A DNA stretch of 64,000 bases from Rhodoplanes serenus (GTDB taxonomy: Bacteria; Pseudomonadota; Alphaproteobacteria; Rhizobiales; Xanthobacteraceae), in the NCBI GenBank assembly GCA_945897515.1, contig CAMDFO010000003.1:1-64000 (forward strand), given 5' to 3'. This document shows, one piece after another, positions 33,322 to 42,015 of the stretch (positions are counted from its first letter, which is position 1; every line of letters starts with the position of its first letter). The notes beneath the pieces are model-generated. The model ran no database searches. It saw nothing but the letters and a program-made list of their open reading frames with translations, and was not told the origin of the DNA. Made by a program: the position numbers and the translations under genes.

Positions 33322-34068
33322 TCAGAACAACGATCCTTGCCCAGGATCGGCCTGCTGACGTTTCGCCTTCGGCTTTGGCTGTTCAAGTGGAGCTTCCGTG
33401 GTCGGCGTATAAGGCTCGACCAGTTCCGGCGCGTCGTTGGCGACCTTGTTGACCGCCGGCGACACCTCGTAGACCTCCATCGAACCTTCCGGCGCGGGAC
33501 CCAACAGCGCAGTCGCGGTGTGCTCGTCGACGTTGCGGCAGTCCAGCCAAAGGTCGAATGCGTCCGGCGGCACGATCACCGGCGCGCGGTGATGGACCTG
33601 CGCCATCGCACGGTTGGCCTGCGTCGTGACGATGGCCGCGGTCTCCACCTCCTCGCCGTTCGGGCCGGTCCAGGTCTCCCACAATCCTGCGAACGCCAGC
33701 GGACCACCGCCGACCGGCCGGGCGTGGAACGCGCGCCTGCGGCCGCCCTCGACCTTCCATTCGTAGAAACCATCGGCGGGAAACAGGCAGCGCCGCCGCC
33801 GCATGGCGTTGCGGAAGGCGGGCTTGTCGTTGACCGATTCCGCGCGCGCATTGATCACCAGCGAGAAGGCCTTGGGATCCTTGACCCAGGGCGGCAGCAG
33901 GCCCCAGCGCACCAGCGCGAAGCTCCGCTCGCCGTCCGTCAGCCGCACAATCGGCACCGGCTGGGTGGGCGCAACGTTATAGCGCGGCGGAAAGTTCGGC
34001 TGCTCCCGATAGCGGAACAGCCGGCGGATCGCCTCGGGCGCGGTGGTTATGCAATAGCGTCCGCACAT
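33322..34068 (-). CDS. SOS response-associated peptidase family protein (HMCES/YedK type)
   Basis: A 248-residue protein that forms a stable thiazolidine crosslink with abasic sites in single-stranded DNA, shielding them from strand breakage. Expected active-site residues are present: Cys2 exposed after Met removal (MCGRYC), Asn73 in VINARAES, Glu103 in GFYEW and the His159-His160-Arg pair of the HHRAP motif. The family's usual length is about 220-250. The C-terminal tail (about 222-248) is Lys/Pro/Gln-rich and ends in GQGSLF, a form similar to sliding-clamp binding tails (inference). It faces the FAD-linked dehydrogenase gene convergently with a 1-bp gap. Confidence 0.93.
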   Translation of the reverse strand: MCGRYCITTAPEAIRRLFRYREQPNFPPRYNVAPTQPVPIVRLTDGERSFALVRWGLLPPWVKDPKAFSLVINARAESVNDKPAFRNAMRRRRCLFPADGFYEWKVEGGRRRAFHARPVGGGPLAFAGLWETWTGPNGEEVETAAIVTTQANRAMAQVHHRAPVIVPPDAFDLWLDCRNVDEHTATALLGPAPEGSMEVYEVSPAVNKVANDAPELVEPYTPTTEAPLEQPKPKAKRQQADPGQGSLF

Positions 34069-34166
34069 TCTTTTTCTGCTCCGGCGCTCCCGACTTATTT
34101 ATTAAGGCGGCATTAACCAACCCCGACAAGACTGCAACACCATTCGTGCCCTGGGGAAAACTGCCG

Positions 34167-34646
34167 ATGACCGCTGCCGCTGCCCCTGTCGCCGGCATTC
34201 CCAGGCTTAACGAGATCACCGGCCTCTCGACCGATTACCTCAACCATTTCAGTGAGGCGATCATGGTGCTCGAGATGATCTCGGCTGCGCCCGAATGCGT
34301 CGAGGATTTCCTCGCCTGGGAGCCGAGGAGCTACAGCGAGCACTTCGCTGCCTCACGCTTCACCGACCGCCACGCCGCGATCACGGCCTATCGGGCCGCC
34401 GATCCGCTGGTTCGGGAGTCGCTCGATACGCTCGCCGACATCATGAACACGATGCTGATGGCGACCCGCGAAGCCATCGCGGCCGATCCCACAGCGCCCA
34501 AGGCACTGGCGCTGGCCAAGCGCGCCGTCACCGGCCTCAAACCGATGGTCTCGCGCGCCGCGGCCGTCATCAACGGCAACGAACCTCTCGTATGCAGCGC
34601 GCGAACCGCACCGCAGAACGCGGTGGATGAACTGTTTAACCGGTGA
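34167..34646 (+). CDS. hypothetical protein, helical, coupled to Nudix gene
   Basis: A 159-residue mainly helical protein of unknown function. The ATG at 34167 after GGGGA is preferred; a GTG at 34146 would add seven residues. Helices include LSTDYLNHFSEAIMVLEMIS, SLDTLADIMNTMLMATREAI and KALALAKRAVTGLKPMVSRA. FLAWEPRSYSEHF is a likely conserved core. No membrane segment or signal peptide. Its stop overlaps the GTG start of the Nudix gene (GTGA), so they are translationally coupled; a link to nucleotide pool or signalling chemistry is only a guess. Confidence 0.7.
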   Translation: MTAAAAPVAGIPRLNEITGLSTDYLNHFSEAIMVLEMISAAPECVEDFLAWEPRSYSEHFAASRFTDRHAAITAYRAADPLVRESLDTLADIMNTMLMATREAIAADPTAPKALALAKRAVTGLKPMVSRAAAVINGNEPLVCSARTAPQNAVDELFNR

Positions 34647-35095
34647 ACACCCCGCCTGACCCGCGCGCCTATCCCGACCGCCCGATCCTTGCGGTCAGCG
34701 CCGCCATTATCCGCGATGGACGCGTCCTGGTGGCATGCCGGGACCGCGGGCCGGCGCTTGGCCTTTGGACCATGCCCGGCGGGGTGGTCGAGGGCGGTGA
34801 AACGCTCACCGAGGCGCTGGTGCGAGAGATCGACGAAGAAACCCAGCTCAAGGTCGAGCCGGTCGGGCTCGCCGGCCACCGCGAGGTGATCGTGCGGGAC
34901 GCCGAGGGACGGGCGCAACGTCATTTCGTCATTCTTTGCTACGCCGCGCGCTGGATTTCGGGCGAGCCCGTGCTCAACGAGGAACTGGCCGACGCCCGCT
35001 GGGTCACCCCCGCCGAGCTTGCGGAACTCAAGACCACCGAAGGCCTTGCCGTGATCGTCGCTGCCGCGTTCGAGCGTATGGCGGCAATCGGCTGA
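34643..35095 (+). CDS. Nudix hydrolase
   Basis: A 150-residue pyrophosphohydrolase. The Nudix box spans Gly47 to about residue 69: G47-x5-E53-x7-R61-E62-x2-E65-E66, the standard metal-binding helix; the usual Gly near the box end is Gln. The core has AVSAAIIRDGRVLVACR before the box and WVTPAELAEL after it. It hydrolyses a nucleoside diphosphate linked to another moiety; the exact compound cannot be told. The GTG start at 34643 overlaps the stop of the upstream gene. The next gene (TIGR02301-type) follows within 40 bp. Confidence 0.9.
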   Translation: MNTPPDPRAYPDRPILAVSAAIIRDGRVLVACRDRGPALGLWTMPGGVVEGGETLTEALVREIDEETQLKVEPVGLAGHREVIVRDAEGRAQRHFVILCYAARWISGEPVLNEELADARWVTPAELAELKTTEGLAVIVAAAFERMAAIG

Positions 35096-35134
35096 CGCTT
35101 GCGGGCTGCCCCCGCACGGCGCATATCGAAGGTG

Positions 35135-35515
35135 ATGCTCAAACCACTCCTGACCATGGTCTTCCTCGCGTTCGCCACGGCGAACGCTTCGGCGCAAACG
35201 ACCGAAGGCGGCCCCGCGCCTTTCGACGGCGACCTGCAACGGCTGGCCGAGATTCTGGGCGCCCTGCACCATCTTCGCGGCGTCTGCGGCTCAAACGAGG
35301 GCCAGAAATGGCGCGCTGAAATGCAGGCGCTGCTGGACGCCGAGGCGCAGAGCGGCGAGCGGCGCAACCGCCTGACGGTCAGCTTCAATCGCGGTTTCCG
35401 CGGCTTTCAGCAGACGTATCGCACCTGCACGCCCGCTGCCGACGTCGCCATCCGTCGCTATCTGGAGGAAGGCGCCAAGATCGCCCGCGAAATCACCGCG
35501 CGCTATTCCAACTAG
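35135..35515 (+). CDS. TIGR02301-type exported protein
   Basis: A 126-residue exported protein. The start MLKPLLTMVF at 35135 gives a clear signal peptide (cleavage near ASA-Q at about 21); a TTG at 35099 is possible but less likely. The mature sequence carries the pattern RLAEILGALHHLRGVCG...WRAEMQALLDAEA...FNRGFRGFQQTYRTCTPAADVAIRRYLEEG, which matches a family of uncharacterised proteins limited to alphaproteobacteria (TIGR02301, by recall). Two cysteines (in GVCG and RTCT) probably form a disulfide. Function unknown. Confidence 0.8.
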   Translation: MLKPLLTMVFLAFATANASAQTTEGGPAPFDGDLQRLAEILGALHHLRGVCGSNEGQKWRAEMQALLDAEAQSGERRNRLTVSFNRGFRGFQQTYRTCTPAADVAIRRYLEEGAKIAREITARYSN

Positions 35516-35632
35516 GACACGCCGTTAACGCCGGCGATTAACCTTTCTTAAAAGAGCGCCCTGGTCGCGCCATCCCGGCGTGCTAGGTTTGCCGCAGATG
35601 TGGCAGCGAGTGGCGCGCGTCCGCCGTCGAGC

Positions 35633-35899
35633 ATGGATATCGTGAAACCGACAATATCGGGCCGTGAGCCAGCGACGGATCAAGAGCAAAAGCGAGCCGC
35701 TCTCAGCTATCTGCACGAAGCATGGGCGGAAGCGCGTCTCGACGGCGTCGACGATGACTGCATGGCGCAAGCCTGCCTGTTCGCGGCGTTCGCCGACATG
35801 GTTTCGACCTACGGGGAGGAAGCCACGGCCAAATATGCCGACGGTCTTTCCAAACGTATTCTCAATGGCGACTTTTCTGTCCAGCTTTTGCGCCAATAG
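35633..35899 (+). CDS. small hypothetical protein
   Basis: An 88-residue protein, start ATG 35633 (a GTG at 35600 would add 11 residues). It is acidic and helical: EQKRAALSYLHEAWAEARLDG, ACLFAAFADMVSTYGEEATAKYADGLSKRI. This is a common small-protein type in Rhizobiales whose function I do not know. It has no signal peptide. It ends 9 bp before the convergent response regulator gene. Confidence 0.65.
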   Translation: MDIVKPTISGREPATDQEQKRAALSYLHEAWAEARLDGVDDDCMAQACLFAAFADMVSTYGEEATAKYADGLSKRILNGDFSVQLLRQ

Positions 35900-35908
35900 A
35901 CGCAGTTG

Positions 35909-36688
35909 TCAGCTTGCTTTCGCCGGCATCAACCCGAACAGCCGATTCAGCACGGCGTCGATGTCCTTTGCGTAGAACGGCTTGAACAGCAAATCCTTGG
36001 CGCCCGCAGCGCGTGCCTTGTCGGCAATCCTCTCGTCGTTTGTCCCGGTAATCATCACGACTTGAATCTGTGGGTGGGTGCGTTGCAGTTCCGCAAGCGT
36101 GCCCCAGCCGTCCAGTCCCGGCATATGGCAGTCCAGAAACATGATGTCGAAATGCTGATCGCGGACGCGCTCGAGGGCGGCGCCCCCCTCCTCGGCTTCA
36201 TCCGATTCAAGGCGGAACCGGCTGGCCGCAAGCACCTTGCGCACCACCGATCGCACCGTCGAAGAATCGTCGACCACCAGGACCCGGCTGGGGATGCGAG
36301 CCCGAACGCAGCCATCGACCAGCGCCCGCGCTTCGACGGCGTCGATCGGCTTGGCCAGGACACCGTCAACCGGCAGCCCATCGGTCAGAACCTGTCTTGT
36401 TTTGATATCCGCCGCGCCGATGAGGATCACGAACGGACCGGACTTGGCGGCACGCGCCGCATCGATCGCAGCCTGCCGATCCGGCTTCGGCATGCGGGAA
36501 TCGAGAAACACCACATCCAAAGACTCGCGTGCCAGCAACTCGCAAACGGCAGCGGTATCGGCGGGCTCGGCGACTTCGATTGTTTCGATCGGTACGGAGG
36601 CCATGGAGGCCGCTTGCCGTACCAATTCGCGTTCCGCCGCGGCCTCGGATACGACCGCGAATTTGAGCGAGACGAGATCGTCGCTCAC
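35909..36688 (-). CDS. response regulator with two tandem receiver domains
   Basis: A 259-residue protein made of two receiver domains and no output domain. The GTG at 36688 after AGGGGG is preferred because it leaves little before the first strand; an ATG at 36862 would add a 58-residue basic, Ser-rich leader. Receiver 1 (about 8-128) has a phosphorylatable Asp63 (VVFLDSRMP) and Lys113 (LAKPI), but its acidic pocket is replaced by VVSEAA. Receiver 2 (about 135-253) is canonical: Asp140-Asp141, Asp186 (FLDCHMPGLDGW), Thr214 and Lys236 (FKPF). It resembles chemotaxis-type single-output relays. No histidine kinase is nearby. Confidence 0.85.
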   Translation of the reverse strand: MSDDLVSLKFAVVSEAAAERELVRQAASMASVPIETIEVAEPADTAAVCELLARESLDVVFLDSRMPKPDRQAAIDAARAAKSGPFVILIGAADIKTRQVLTDGLPVDGVLAKPIDAVEARALVDGCVRARIPSRVLVVDDSSTVRSVVRKVLAASRFRLESDEAEEGGAALERVRDQHFDIMFLDCHMPGLDGWGTLAELQRTHPQIQVVMITGTNDERIADKARAAGAKDLLFKPFYAKDIDAVLNRLFGLMPAKAS

Positions 36689-36875
36689 ATTGCCCCCTAG
36701 ATCGCGGGAAGACGCGCTTCGACCAGCGGCCGTTGACACAATTGTCGGCCGGCGATTCGTCTCGCCCCAAAGTACATTGTCCATTTGGGATAAACCGCTC
36801 CGGATGGCAACCTTGCGTTGGGGAAAACTTGCATTGCGCGGCAAGATTCGTCCTGAGTCCATCGAGCGTGCCGGG

Positions 36876-38213
36876 TCATCGTTCGCCAGCCAACGTTTCC
36901 AGGAACCGCACCGCCTCGCCCTGCCCCGGCGTGAGCAATTCGCCGTTCCACATCACCTTGCGGCCACGTATGAACGTGCCGACCGGCCAGCCGGTCACCT
37001 CGACGCCGTCATAAGGCGTCCACCCCGCCCGTGAACAGATCCAACTGTTGGTTATAGTTTCACGCCGCTTAAGATCGACAATTGTAAGATCAGCGTCGTA
37101 GCCCACCGCAATCCGTCCCTTGCGCGCCATGCCGAACAACCGCGCCGGGCCGGCGCTGGTCAGATCGACAAACCGCGCAAGCGACAGCCGCCCGGCGTTG
37201 ACGTGATCGAGCATAATCGGCACCAGCGTCTGCACACCGGTCATGCCTGAGTGCGTCTTCGGATAGGGGTGGGATTTTTCCTCCAGGGTGTGCGGCGAGT
37301 GGTCGGAACCCAGGCAGTCCACAACGCCTTGGGCAAGGCCATGCCAGAGACCGTCGCGATGCGACGCGTCCCGCACCGGCGGATTGAGCTGGGCGAGCGT
37401 GCCGAGACGTTCGTAGCAATCGGGCGCCGCGAGCGTGAGATGCGTCGGCGTCGCCTCCGCCGAGGCAACGTCCTTATGCTGCGCCAGAAAGAGCATTTCC
37501 TCCTTGGTGGTTACGTGCAGCACATGGACCCGCTTGCCGGTTTCCCGGGCGAGCCGGATCAGCCGCTCGGTACACATCAGCGCCGCGGTCGCGTCACGCC
37601 AAACCGGATGCGAGCGCGGGTCGCCGTCGACGCGCAGGTGCATGCGTTCGCGGAGGCGGTATTCGTCCTCGGAATGGAACGCGGCACGGCGGCGGATGAC
37701 CTTGAGGATGTCGCGCACGCCTTCGTCGTCCTCGACCAGCAACGAACCGGTCGACGAGCCCATGAACACCTTGACGCCGCAGGCACCCGGCAGCCGTTCC
37801 AGTTCGGCCAGATCGCGGGTGTTCTCGCGGGTGGTGCCGACGTAGAACGCGAAGTCGCAGTGCATCCGGTGGTGCGCTCGTTTCACCTTGTCGGCGAGCG
37901 CCCCGGCATCGGTCGTGGTCGGATCGGTGTTGGGCATCTCGAAAATAGCGGTCACGCCGCCCTGGACCGCCGCACGCGAGCCGGTTTCGAGGTCTTCCTT
38001 GTGGGTTAGGCCGGGTTCGCGGAAATGAACGTGGCTGTCGATCACGCCGGGGAGCACGTGCAGGCCCCGCCCGTCGACGGTTTCACCGGCCACGCCGCTG
38101 GTATCCCCGACCGCGGCAATCCGGCCGTCCCTGATGGCAAGATCGCGCACGCCCGCCCCATCGTGGTTGACGACGGTGGCGCCCTTGATGATCAGGTCGT
38201 AGCTCGCAGCCAT
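36876..38213 (-). CDS. pyrC: dihydroorotase (type I amidohydrolase)
   Basis: A 445-residue cyclic amidohydrolase that closes N-carbamoyl-aspartate to dihydroorotate in pyrimidine synthesis, or a close relative (allantoinase, hydantoinase). Zinc-site residues: His61 and His63 in DSHVHFREPG, the carboxylated-lysine region CGVKVFMGSSTG, His in FHSEDE, HVLHV, and Asp in GSDHSPH. KSHPYPKTHSGMTGVQTLVP is characteristic of dihydroorotase. Starting 107 bp from the divergent YgfZ gene, it stands alone without pyrB, unlike the usual pyrBC pairing, so it may be the second or a specialised copy. Confidence 0.88.
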   Translation of the reverse strand: MAASYDLIIKGATVVNHDGAGVRDLAIRDGRIAAVGDTSGVAGETVDGRGLHVLPGVIDSHVHFREPGLTHKEDLETGSRAAVQGGVTAIFEMPNTDPTTTDAGALADKVKRAHHRMHCDFAFYVGTTRENTRDLAELERLPGACGVKVFMGSSTGSLLVEDDEGVRDILKVIRRRAAFHSEDEYRLRERMHLRVDGDPRSHPVWRDATAALMCTERLIRLARETGKRVHVLHVTTKEEMLFLAQHKDVASAEATPTHLTLAAPDCYERLGTLAQLNPPVRDASHRDGLWHGLAQGVVDCLGSDHSPHTLEEKSHPYPKTHSGMTGVQTLVPIMLDHVNAGRLSLARFVDLTSAGPARLFGMARKGRIAVGYDADLTIVDLKRRETITNSWICSRAGWTPYDGVEVTGWPVGTFIRGRKVMWNGELLTPGQGEAVRFLETLAGER

Positions 38214-38319
38214 CGTTCTTCCTTACTGTGCGACATTCCATCTATTCGGGTCCCCGGCCTTGAGACGACCCCGGCAGCGGCTTACGTTCCAGCCTGGCCT
38301 TAAGGCAAATATTAATCCC

Positions 38320-39207
38320 ATGAAAGCAGCACTTCTCCCCGACCGCGGCGTGGTCAAGATCGCAGGGCCCGACGCGCGGACGTTCCTCAATGGACTACTC
38401 ACCGCCGATATCGCCCTGATGACGCCGGCGACGCCGCGCTATGCGGCCCTGCTGACACCGCAAGGCAAGATCATCGTCGATGGCCTGGTCGTCCAGGCCC
38501 CTGTCGAGGACGGCGGCGATTTTTTCCTCGACTGCCCGCGCGCGCTCGCCGGAAACTTGGTGGAGCGGCTGAATTTCTACAAGTTGCGCGCCAAGGTAAT
38601 CGTGGAGGATATTTCGGAGAGCCTGGGCGTGCTGGCGATCTGGAACGGGACCGGCGACACCGAATACGGCCTGGTCTATCCCGACCCACGCCTGCCGGCC
38701 TTGGGCCAGCGCGTGATGCTTCCCCCGCACCTCTTGAACGAAGCCGCGGCCGATCTCGGTGCAACGCTGCTCGATGCGTCGGCCTACGAGGCGCACCGCA
38801 TCGCGCTTGGCATGCCGCGCGGCGGCATCGACTTCATCTATGGCGACGCCTTCCCGCACGAAGCCGACATGGACCAGCTCGGAGGCGTCGATTTCGACAA
38901 GGGCTGCTATGTCGGCCAGGAGGTGGTATCGCGCATGGAGCATCGCGGCACCGCCCGGACCCGCATCGTGGCTTTCGCGGTTGAAGACCATGCGCCCGAT
39001 GCCGGTATCGCCGTGATGGCGGGCGACAAGCCGATCGGCACCACCGGCTCGGCGGTCGGCCGGACCGGGCTCGCCACGCTGCGCATCGACCGTCTCGCCG
39101 ACGCGCTCGCCGCCGGTACGCCGCTCACCGCCGGCGGCATCACGCTCAAGCCGCGCAAGCCGGAATGGGCGCGGTTTGCGTTCCCGGGGGATAAGATCGC
39201 GACATGA
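38320..39207 (+). CDS. ygfZ: YgfZ/GcvT-domain folate-binding protein
   Basis: A 295-residue tetrahydrofolate-binding protein needed for repair or assembly of some Fe-S clusters. The start at 38320 (MKAALLPDRG) is preferred over an upstream in-frame ATG. The diagnostic motif is KGCYVGQE (with DFDKGCYVGQEVVSRM), whose cysteine is essential in studied homologues. The N-terminal part has VVKIAGPDARTFLNGLLTADI and the middle AALLTPQGKIIVDG. It is the first gene of a plus-strand run of five genes; its stop overlaps the next start (ATGA). Confidence 0.92.
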   Translation: MKAALLPDRGVVKIAGPDARTFLNGLLTADIALMTPATPRYAALLTPQGKIIVDGLVVQAPVEDGGDFFLDCPRALAGNLVERLNFYKLRAKVIVEDISESLGVLAIWNGTGDTEYGLVYPDPRLPALGQRVMLPPHLLNEAAADLGATLLDASAYEAHRIALGMPRGGIDFIYGDAFPHEADMDQLGGVDFDKGCYVGQEVVSRMEHRGTARTRIVAFAVEDHAPDAGIAVMAGDKPIGTTGSAVGRTGLATLRIDRLADALAAGTPLTAGGITLKPRKPEWARFAFPGDKIAT

Positions 39208-39812
39208 GTGCACCGATTCTTCACCCCGACGGTCTGCACCGTTGCCCCTGGCCGAAGCAGGACCCGCTTTACGTCGCCTATCACGACGAGGAATGGGGCG
39301 TGCCTGAATATGACGATCGGGCGCTCTACGAAAAGCTGGTGCTCGATGGCTTCCAGGCCGGATTGTCCTGGATCACTATCCTGCGCAAGCGCGACAACTT
39401 CCGACGCGCCTTCGACGATTTCCAGCCGGAGAAGATCGCACGCTACAACAAGCGCAAGACCGACAAGCTGATGCAGGATGCCGGCATCGTGCGCAACCAG
39501 ATGAAGATCGACGGCGCCGTGCTGTCCGCCCGCGCCTGGATCGAGGTGATGGAGAAAGGCCCCGGGTTCTCGGCGCTGCTCTGGGATTTCCTCGACGGCA
39601 AACCGAAGATCAATCAATTCCGCAGCACCAAGCAAGTGCCTGCCGAAACTACCGTCTCGAAGGCCATGTCGAAGGAGCTCTCGTCGCGTGGCTTCAAGTT
39701 CGTCGGCCCCACCATCGTCTATGCCTTCATGCAGGCGGTCGGCATGGTCAACGACCATCTGGTGCAATGTCACCGGCACGCTGCCTGCTGCACGCCCACC
39801 AAGAAAAAATAA
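39204..39812 (+). CDS. tag: DNA-3-methyladenine glycosylase I
   Basis: A 202-residue base-excision repair enzyme that removes 3-methyladenine from DNA. The family start RCPWPKQDPLYVAYHDEEWGVP, the helix-rich core LYEKLVLDGFQAGLSWITILRKR and the end segment FVGPTIVYAFMQAVGMVNDH are all present. Zinc ligands are expected from the N-terminal Cys14 and a nearby His and from the late QCHRHAACC segment, which has extra cysteines. Its ATG overlaps the stop of ygfZ and its stop lies 4 bp before the HD-domain gene, so all are co-transcribed. Confidence 0.95.
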   Translation: MSAPILHPDGLHRCPWPKQDPLYVAYHDEEWGVPEYDDRALYEKLVLDGFQAGLSWITILRKRDNFRRAFDDFQPEKIARYNKRKTDKLMQDAGIVRNQMKIDGAVLSARAWIEVMEKGPGFSALLWDFLDGKPKINQFRSTKQVPAETTVSKAMSKELSSRGFKFVGPTIVYAFMQAVGMVNDHLVQCHRHAACCTPTKKK

Positions 39813-39816
39813 CGCC

Positions 39817-40455
39817 GTGGCCAAGCCGCCGTCCAAGCTCACACCCACAAGGCGCACCGATACGGAATCGCCGCGTGCCTGGCAGCGCATGCTGTCGGGC
39901 CGCCGGCTCGACCTGCTCAACCCGTCGCCGCTCGATGTCGAGATGGAGGACATCGCGCACGGCCTCGCCCGGGTCGCTCGCTGGAACGGCCAGACCTTCG
40001 GCGCACACATCTTCTCAGTGGCGCAGCACACGCTGCTGGTCGAAACCGTCGCCCGCGCCCGGACGCCGCGGCTCGGCCAGCAGGCGCGGCTCGCCATCAT
40101 CCTGCACGACGCGCCGGAATACGTCGTCGGCGACATGATCTCGCCGTTCAAGGCGGTGATCGGCGATGCCTACAAGGGCGTCGAGGCGCGCCTGCTCGCG
40201 GCTATTCATCTGCGCTTCGGCCTGCCGGTGAAGCGCCCGGCGGAGACCGAGCGCCTGCTGAAGGCCGCCGACATGGGCGCCGCCTATCTCGAGGCCACGC
40301 ACTTGGCCGGCTTCGCTGCCGACGAGGCTCGGCGCTTCTTCGGACCGCCGCCGAAGCTATCGCCCACCCTCGAACGCGATTATCTGACGCCCTGGCCCGC
40401 CGAGGTGGCCGAGAAGCGTTACCTGGAACGCTTTGCCGCGCTGATCGGACCGTAA
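39817..40455 (+). CDS. HD-domain hydrolase, YfbR-like nucleotidase candidate
   Basis: A 212-residue cytoplasmic HD-family phosphohydrolase. The GTG at 39817, 4 bp after the tag stop, gives the start VAKPPSKL. The HD signature is visible as FSVAQHTLLVE (first His), then AIILHDAPEYVVGDMISPFK (His-Asp) and a later KAADMGAAYLEATHL (last Asp). This is the arrangement of YfbR-type 5'-deoxynucleotidases and related unnamed proteins. Its place between a repair glycosylase and a phosphatase supports a nucleotide-pool role (inference). Confidence 0.82.
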   Translation: MAKPPSKLTPTRRTDTESPRAWQRMLSGRRLDLLNPSPLDVEMEDIAHGLARVARWNGQTFGAHIFSVAQHTLLVETVARARTPRLGQQARLAIILHDAPEYVVGDMISPFKAVIGDAYKGVEARLLAAIHLRFGLPVKRPAETERLLKAADMGAAYLEATHLAGFAADEARRFFGPPPKLSPTLERDYLTPWPAEVAEKRYLERFAALIGP

Positions 40456-40519
40456 CGTCGGGTGTTCCGGCGATCCACGCCGTTCCTATATGATGGGCAC
40501 GAATTTCTGGAGTCGCCGC

Positions 40520-41026
40520 ATGATCCACGTCTGCTCGCTGGCGCGCCTGCACAACACCGTCGAAGAGACCGGCGCCCGCCACATCGTCACGCTGCTGCGG
40601 ATCGTCGATCGCGTGCAACGGCCGGCCAGCATCCGGGTCGAGGACCATCTGATCCTCGGGATGGATGACATCGTCGAACCGCTCGACGGCTACACCCATC
40701 CTGGTGAGGAGCACGTCACGCGGCTCGTTGAATTCGTCCAGGCCTGGCCGCGCAAGCTGCCGATCGTGATCCACTGTTATGCGGGCATCAGCCGCTCGAC
40801 CGCGGGCGCATTCGTCGCCGCCTGCGTGCTCAATCCCAATCGAAGCGAAGCCAGGATCGCGCAGGCGATCCGTGACGGTTCGGCAACCGCAACTCCGAAC
40901 GCGCGCATCGTCGCACTCGCCGACCAGATCCTCGGCCGCCGCGGCCGCATGGTCGAGGCGGTGCGCGCCATCGGCGCCGGCCGCGCCGCGCAGGAGGGCG
41001 ACCCGTTTCGGCTCGATCTCGAGTGA
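40520..41026 (+). CDS. tyrosine/dual-specificity phosphatase family protein
   Basis: A 168-residue cysteine phosphatase. ATG 40520 (MIHVCSLARL) follows GGAG; an ATG at 40490 would add ten residues. The P-loop HCYAGISR places catalytic Cys86 and Arg92 (CX5R); the general acid is probably in GMDDIVEP, about 36 residues earlier. The C-terminus (AQAIRDGSATATPNARIVALADQILGRRGRM) is helical and basic. It removes phosphate from protein tyrosine or another small target; the target is unknown. It overlaps or nearly overlaps the next gene, the NAD regulator. Confidence 0.88.
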   Translation: MIHVCSLARLHNTVEETGARHIVTLLRIVDRVQRPASIRVEDHLILGMDDIVEPLDGYTHPGEEHVTRLVEFVQAWPRKLPIVIHCYAGISRSTAGAFVAACVLNPNRSEARIAQAIRDGSATATPNARIVALADQILGRRGRMVEAVRAIGAGRAAQEGDPFRLDLE

Positions 41027-41028
41027 CG

Positions 41029-42009
41029 ATGGCCGACACTCACCTCACGCCGATCGAAGTCGGGCTCACCGCCGCGATCGTCGCGGTGGAGGCCGAAGAA
41101 CCCGCCGTGCTGGTCGCCGGCGACGCCAGAGCCGAGACGCGCGCCGGTCTGCCATTCGGTCCGTTCGATCCGCTTTCGCACCGCACCTTCGAGATCGGCC
41201 TGCGGTCCTGGGTGCAGGCGCAGACCGCGCTCCATGTCGGCTATGTCGAGCAGCTCTACACCTTCGGCGACCGCGGCCGGCATGCGAGGCCGGACGACAC
41301 CGGCGCGCATATGGTCTCGGTCGGCTATCTCGCGCTGACCCGCATGGCCGACAACGCCGCGGCGTTGCGTGCCGCCGCCGCCCGCTTCGAGCCGTGGTAT
41401 CGATTTTTTCCGTGGGAGGACTGGCGCGACGGCCGGCCCGCCATCCTCGACGAGTCGATCCTGCCGCTGCTCGAACAATGGGCGCGCAGCGGAAAGGACG
41501 ATCCGGCGCGACCGCCGGGCCGCGGCGAACGGCTGCGCCACACCTTCGGCACCGGTGGCTCGCCGTGGGACGAGGAGAAAGTCCTCGATCGCTACGAGCT
41601 GCTCTACGAAGCCGGAATGGTCGAAGAGGCGCGGCGCGACGGACGCAATCCCGCCGTCGCCAAAAGCAAGATTCCCCCGCTCGGCGAGCCGATGCGGTTC
41701 GATCACCGGCGCATCCTCGCCACCGCCATCGCGCGGCTGCGCGCCAAGTTGAAATACCGTCCGGTGGTGTTCGAGCTGATGCCGCCGGAGTTCACGCTGA
41801 CGGAATTGCAGCGCACGGTCGAGGCGATTTCCGGCCGGCATCTGCACAAGCAGAACTTCCGGCGCCTGGTGGAGACCGCGGCGCTGGTCGAACCCACCGG
41901 CGAGACTTCGACTGCCACCGGCGGCCGGCCGGCGGCGCTGTTTCGCTTCCGCCGTGAGGTGATGCAGGAACGTCCCGCTCCCGGATTGCGTTTGGGCGGG
42001 CGGGCGTAA
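41029..42009 (+). CDS. nadQ: Nudix/winged-helix transcription regulator of NAD synthesis (NadQ-like)
   Basis: A 326-residue protein with an N-terminal Nudix-like fold (about 8-160: VGLTAAIVAVEAEEPAVLVAG; LPFGPFDPLSHRTFEIGLRSWV; VSVGYLALTR) lacking a full Nudix catalytic box. The C-terminal DNA-binding winged helix is at about 230-310 (RILATAIARLRAKLKYRPVVFELMPPEFTLTELQRTVEAI; HKQNFRRLVE). This plan is that of NrtR/NadQ (COG4111-type, by recall) regulators that sense a nucleotide ligand and control NAD genes in alphaproteobacteria. The nadA-nadC operon lies 9 kb away with a strong palindrome upstream. A GTG at 41023 overlapping the phosphatase stop is an alternative start. The symbol is tentative. 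Confidence 0.65.
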   Translation: MADTHLTPIEVGLTAAIVAVEAEEPAVLVAGDARAETRAGLPFGPFDPLSHRTFEIGLRSWVQAQTALHVGYVEQLYTFGDRGRHARPDDTGAHMVSVGYLALTRMADNAAALRAAAARFEPWYRFFPWEDWRDGRPAILDESILPLLEQWARSGKDDPARPPGRGERLRHTFGTGGSPWDEEKVLDRYELLYEAGMVEEARRDGRNPAVAKSKIPPLGEPMRFDHRRILATAIARLRAKLKYRPVVFELMPPEFTLTELQRTVEAISGRHLHKQNFRRLVETAALVEPTGETSTATGGRPAALFRFRREVMQERPAPGLRLGGRA

Positions 42010-42015
42010 GCGCTT

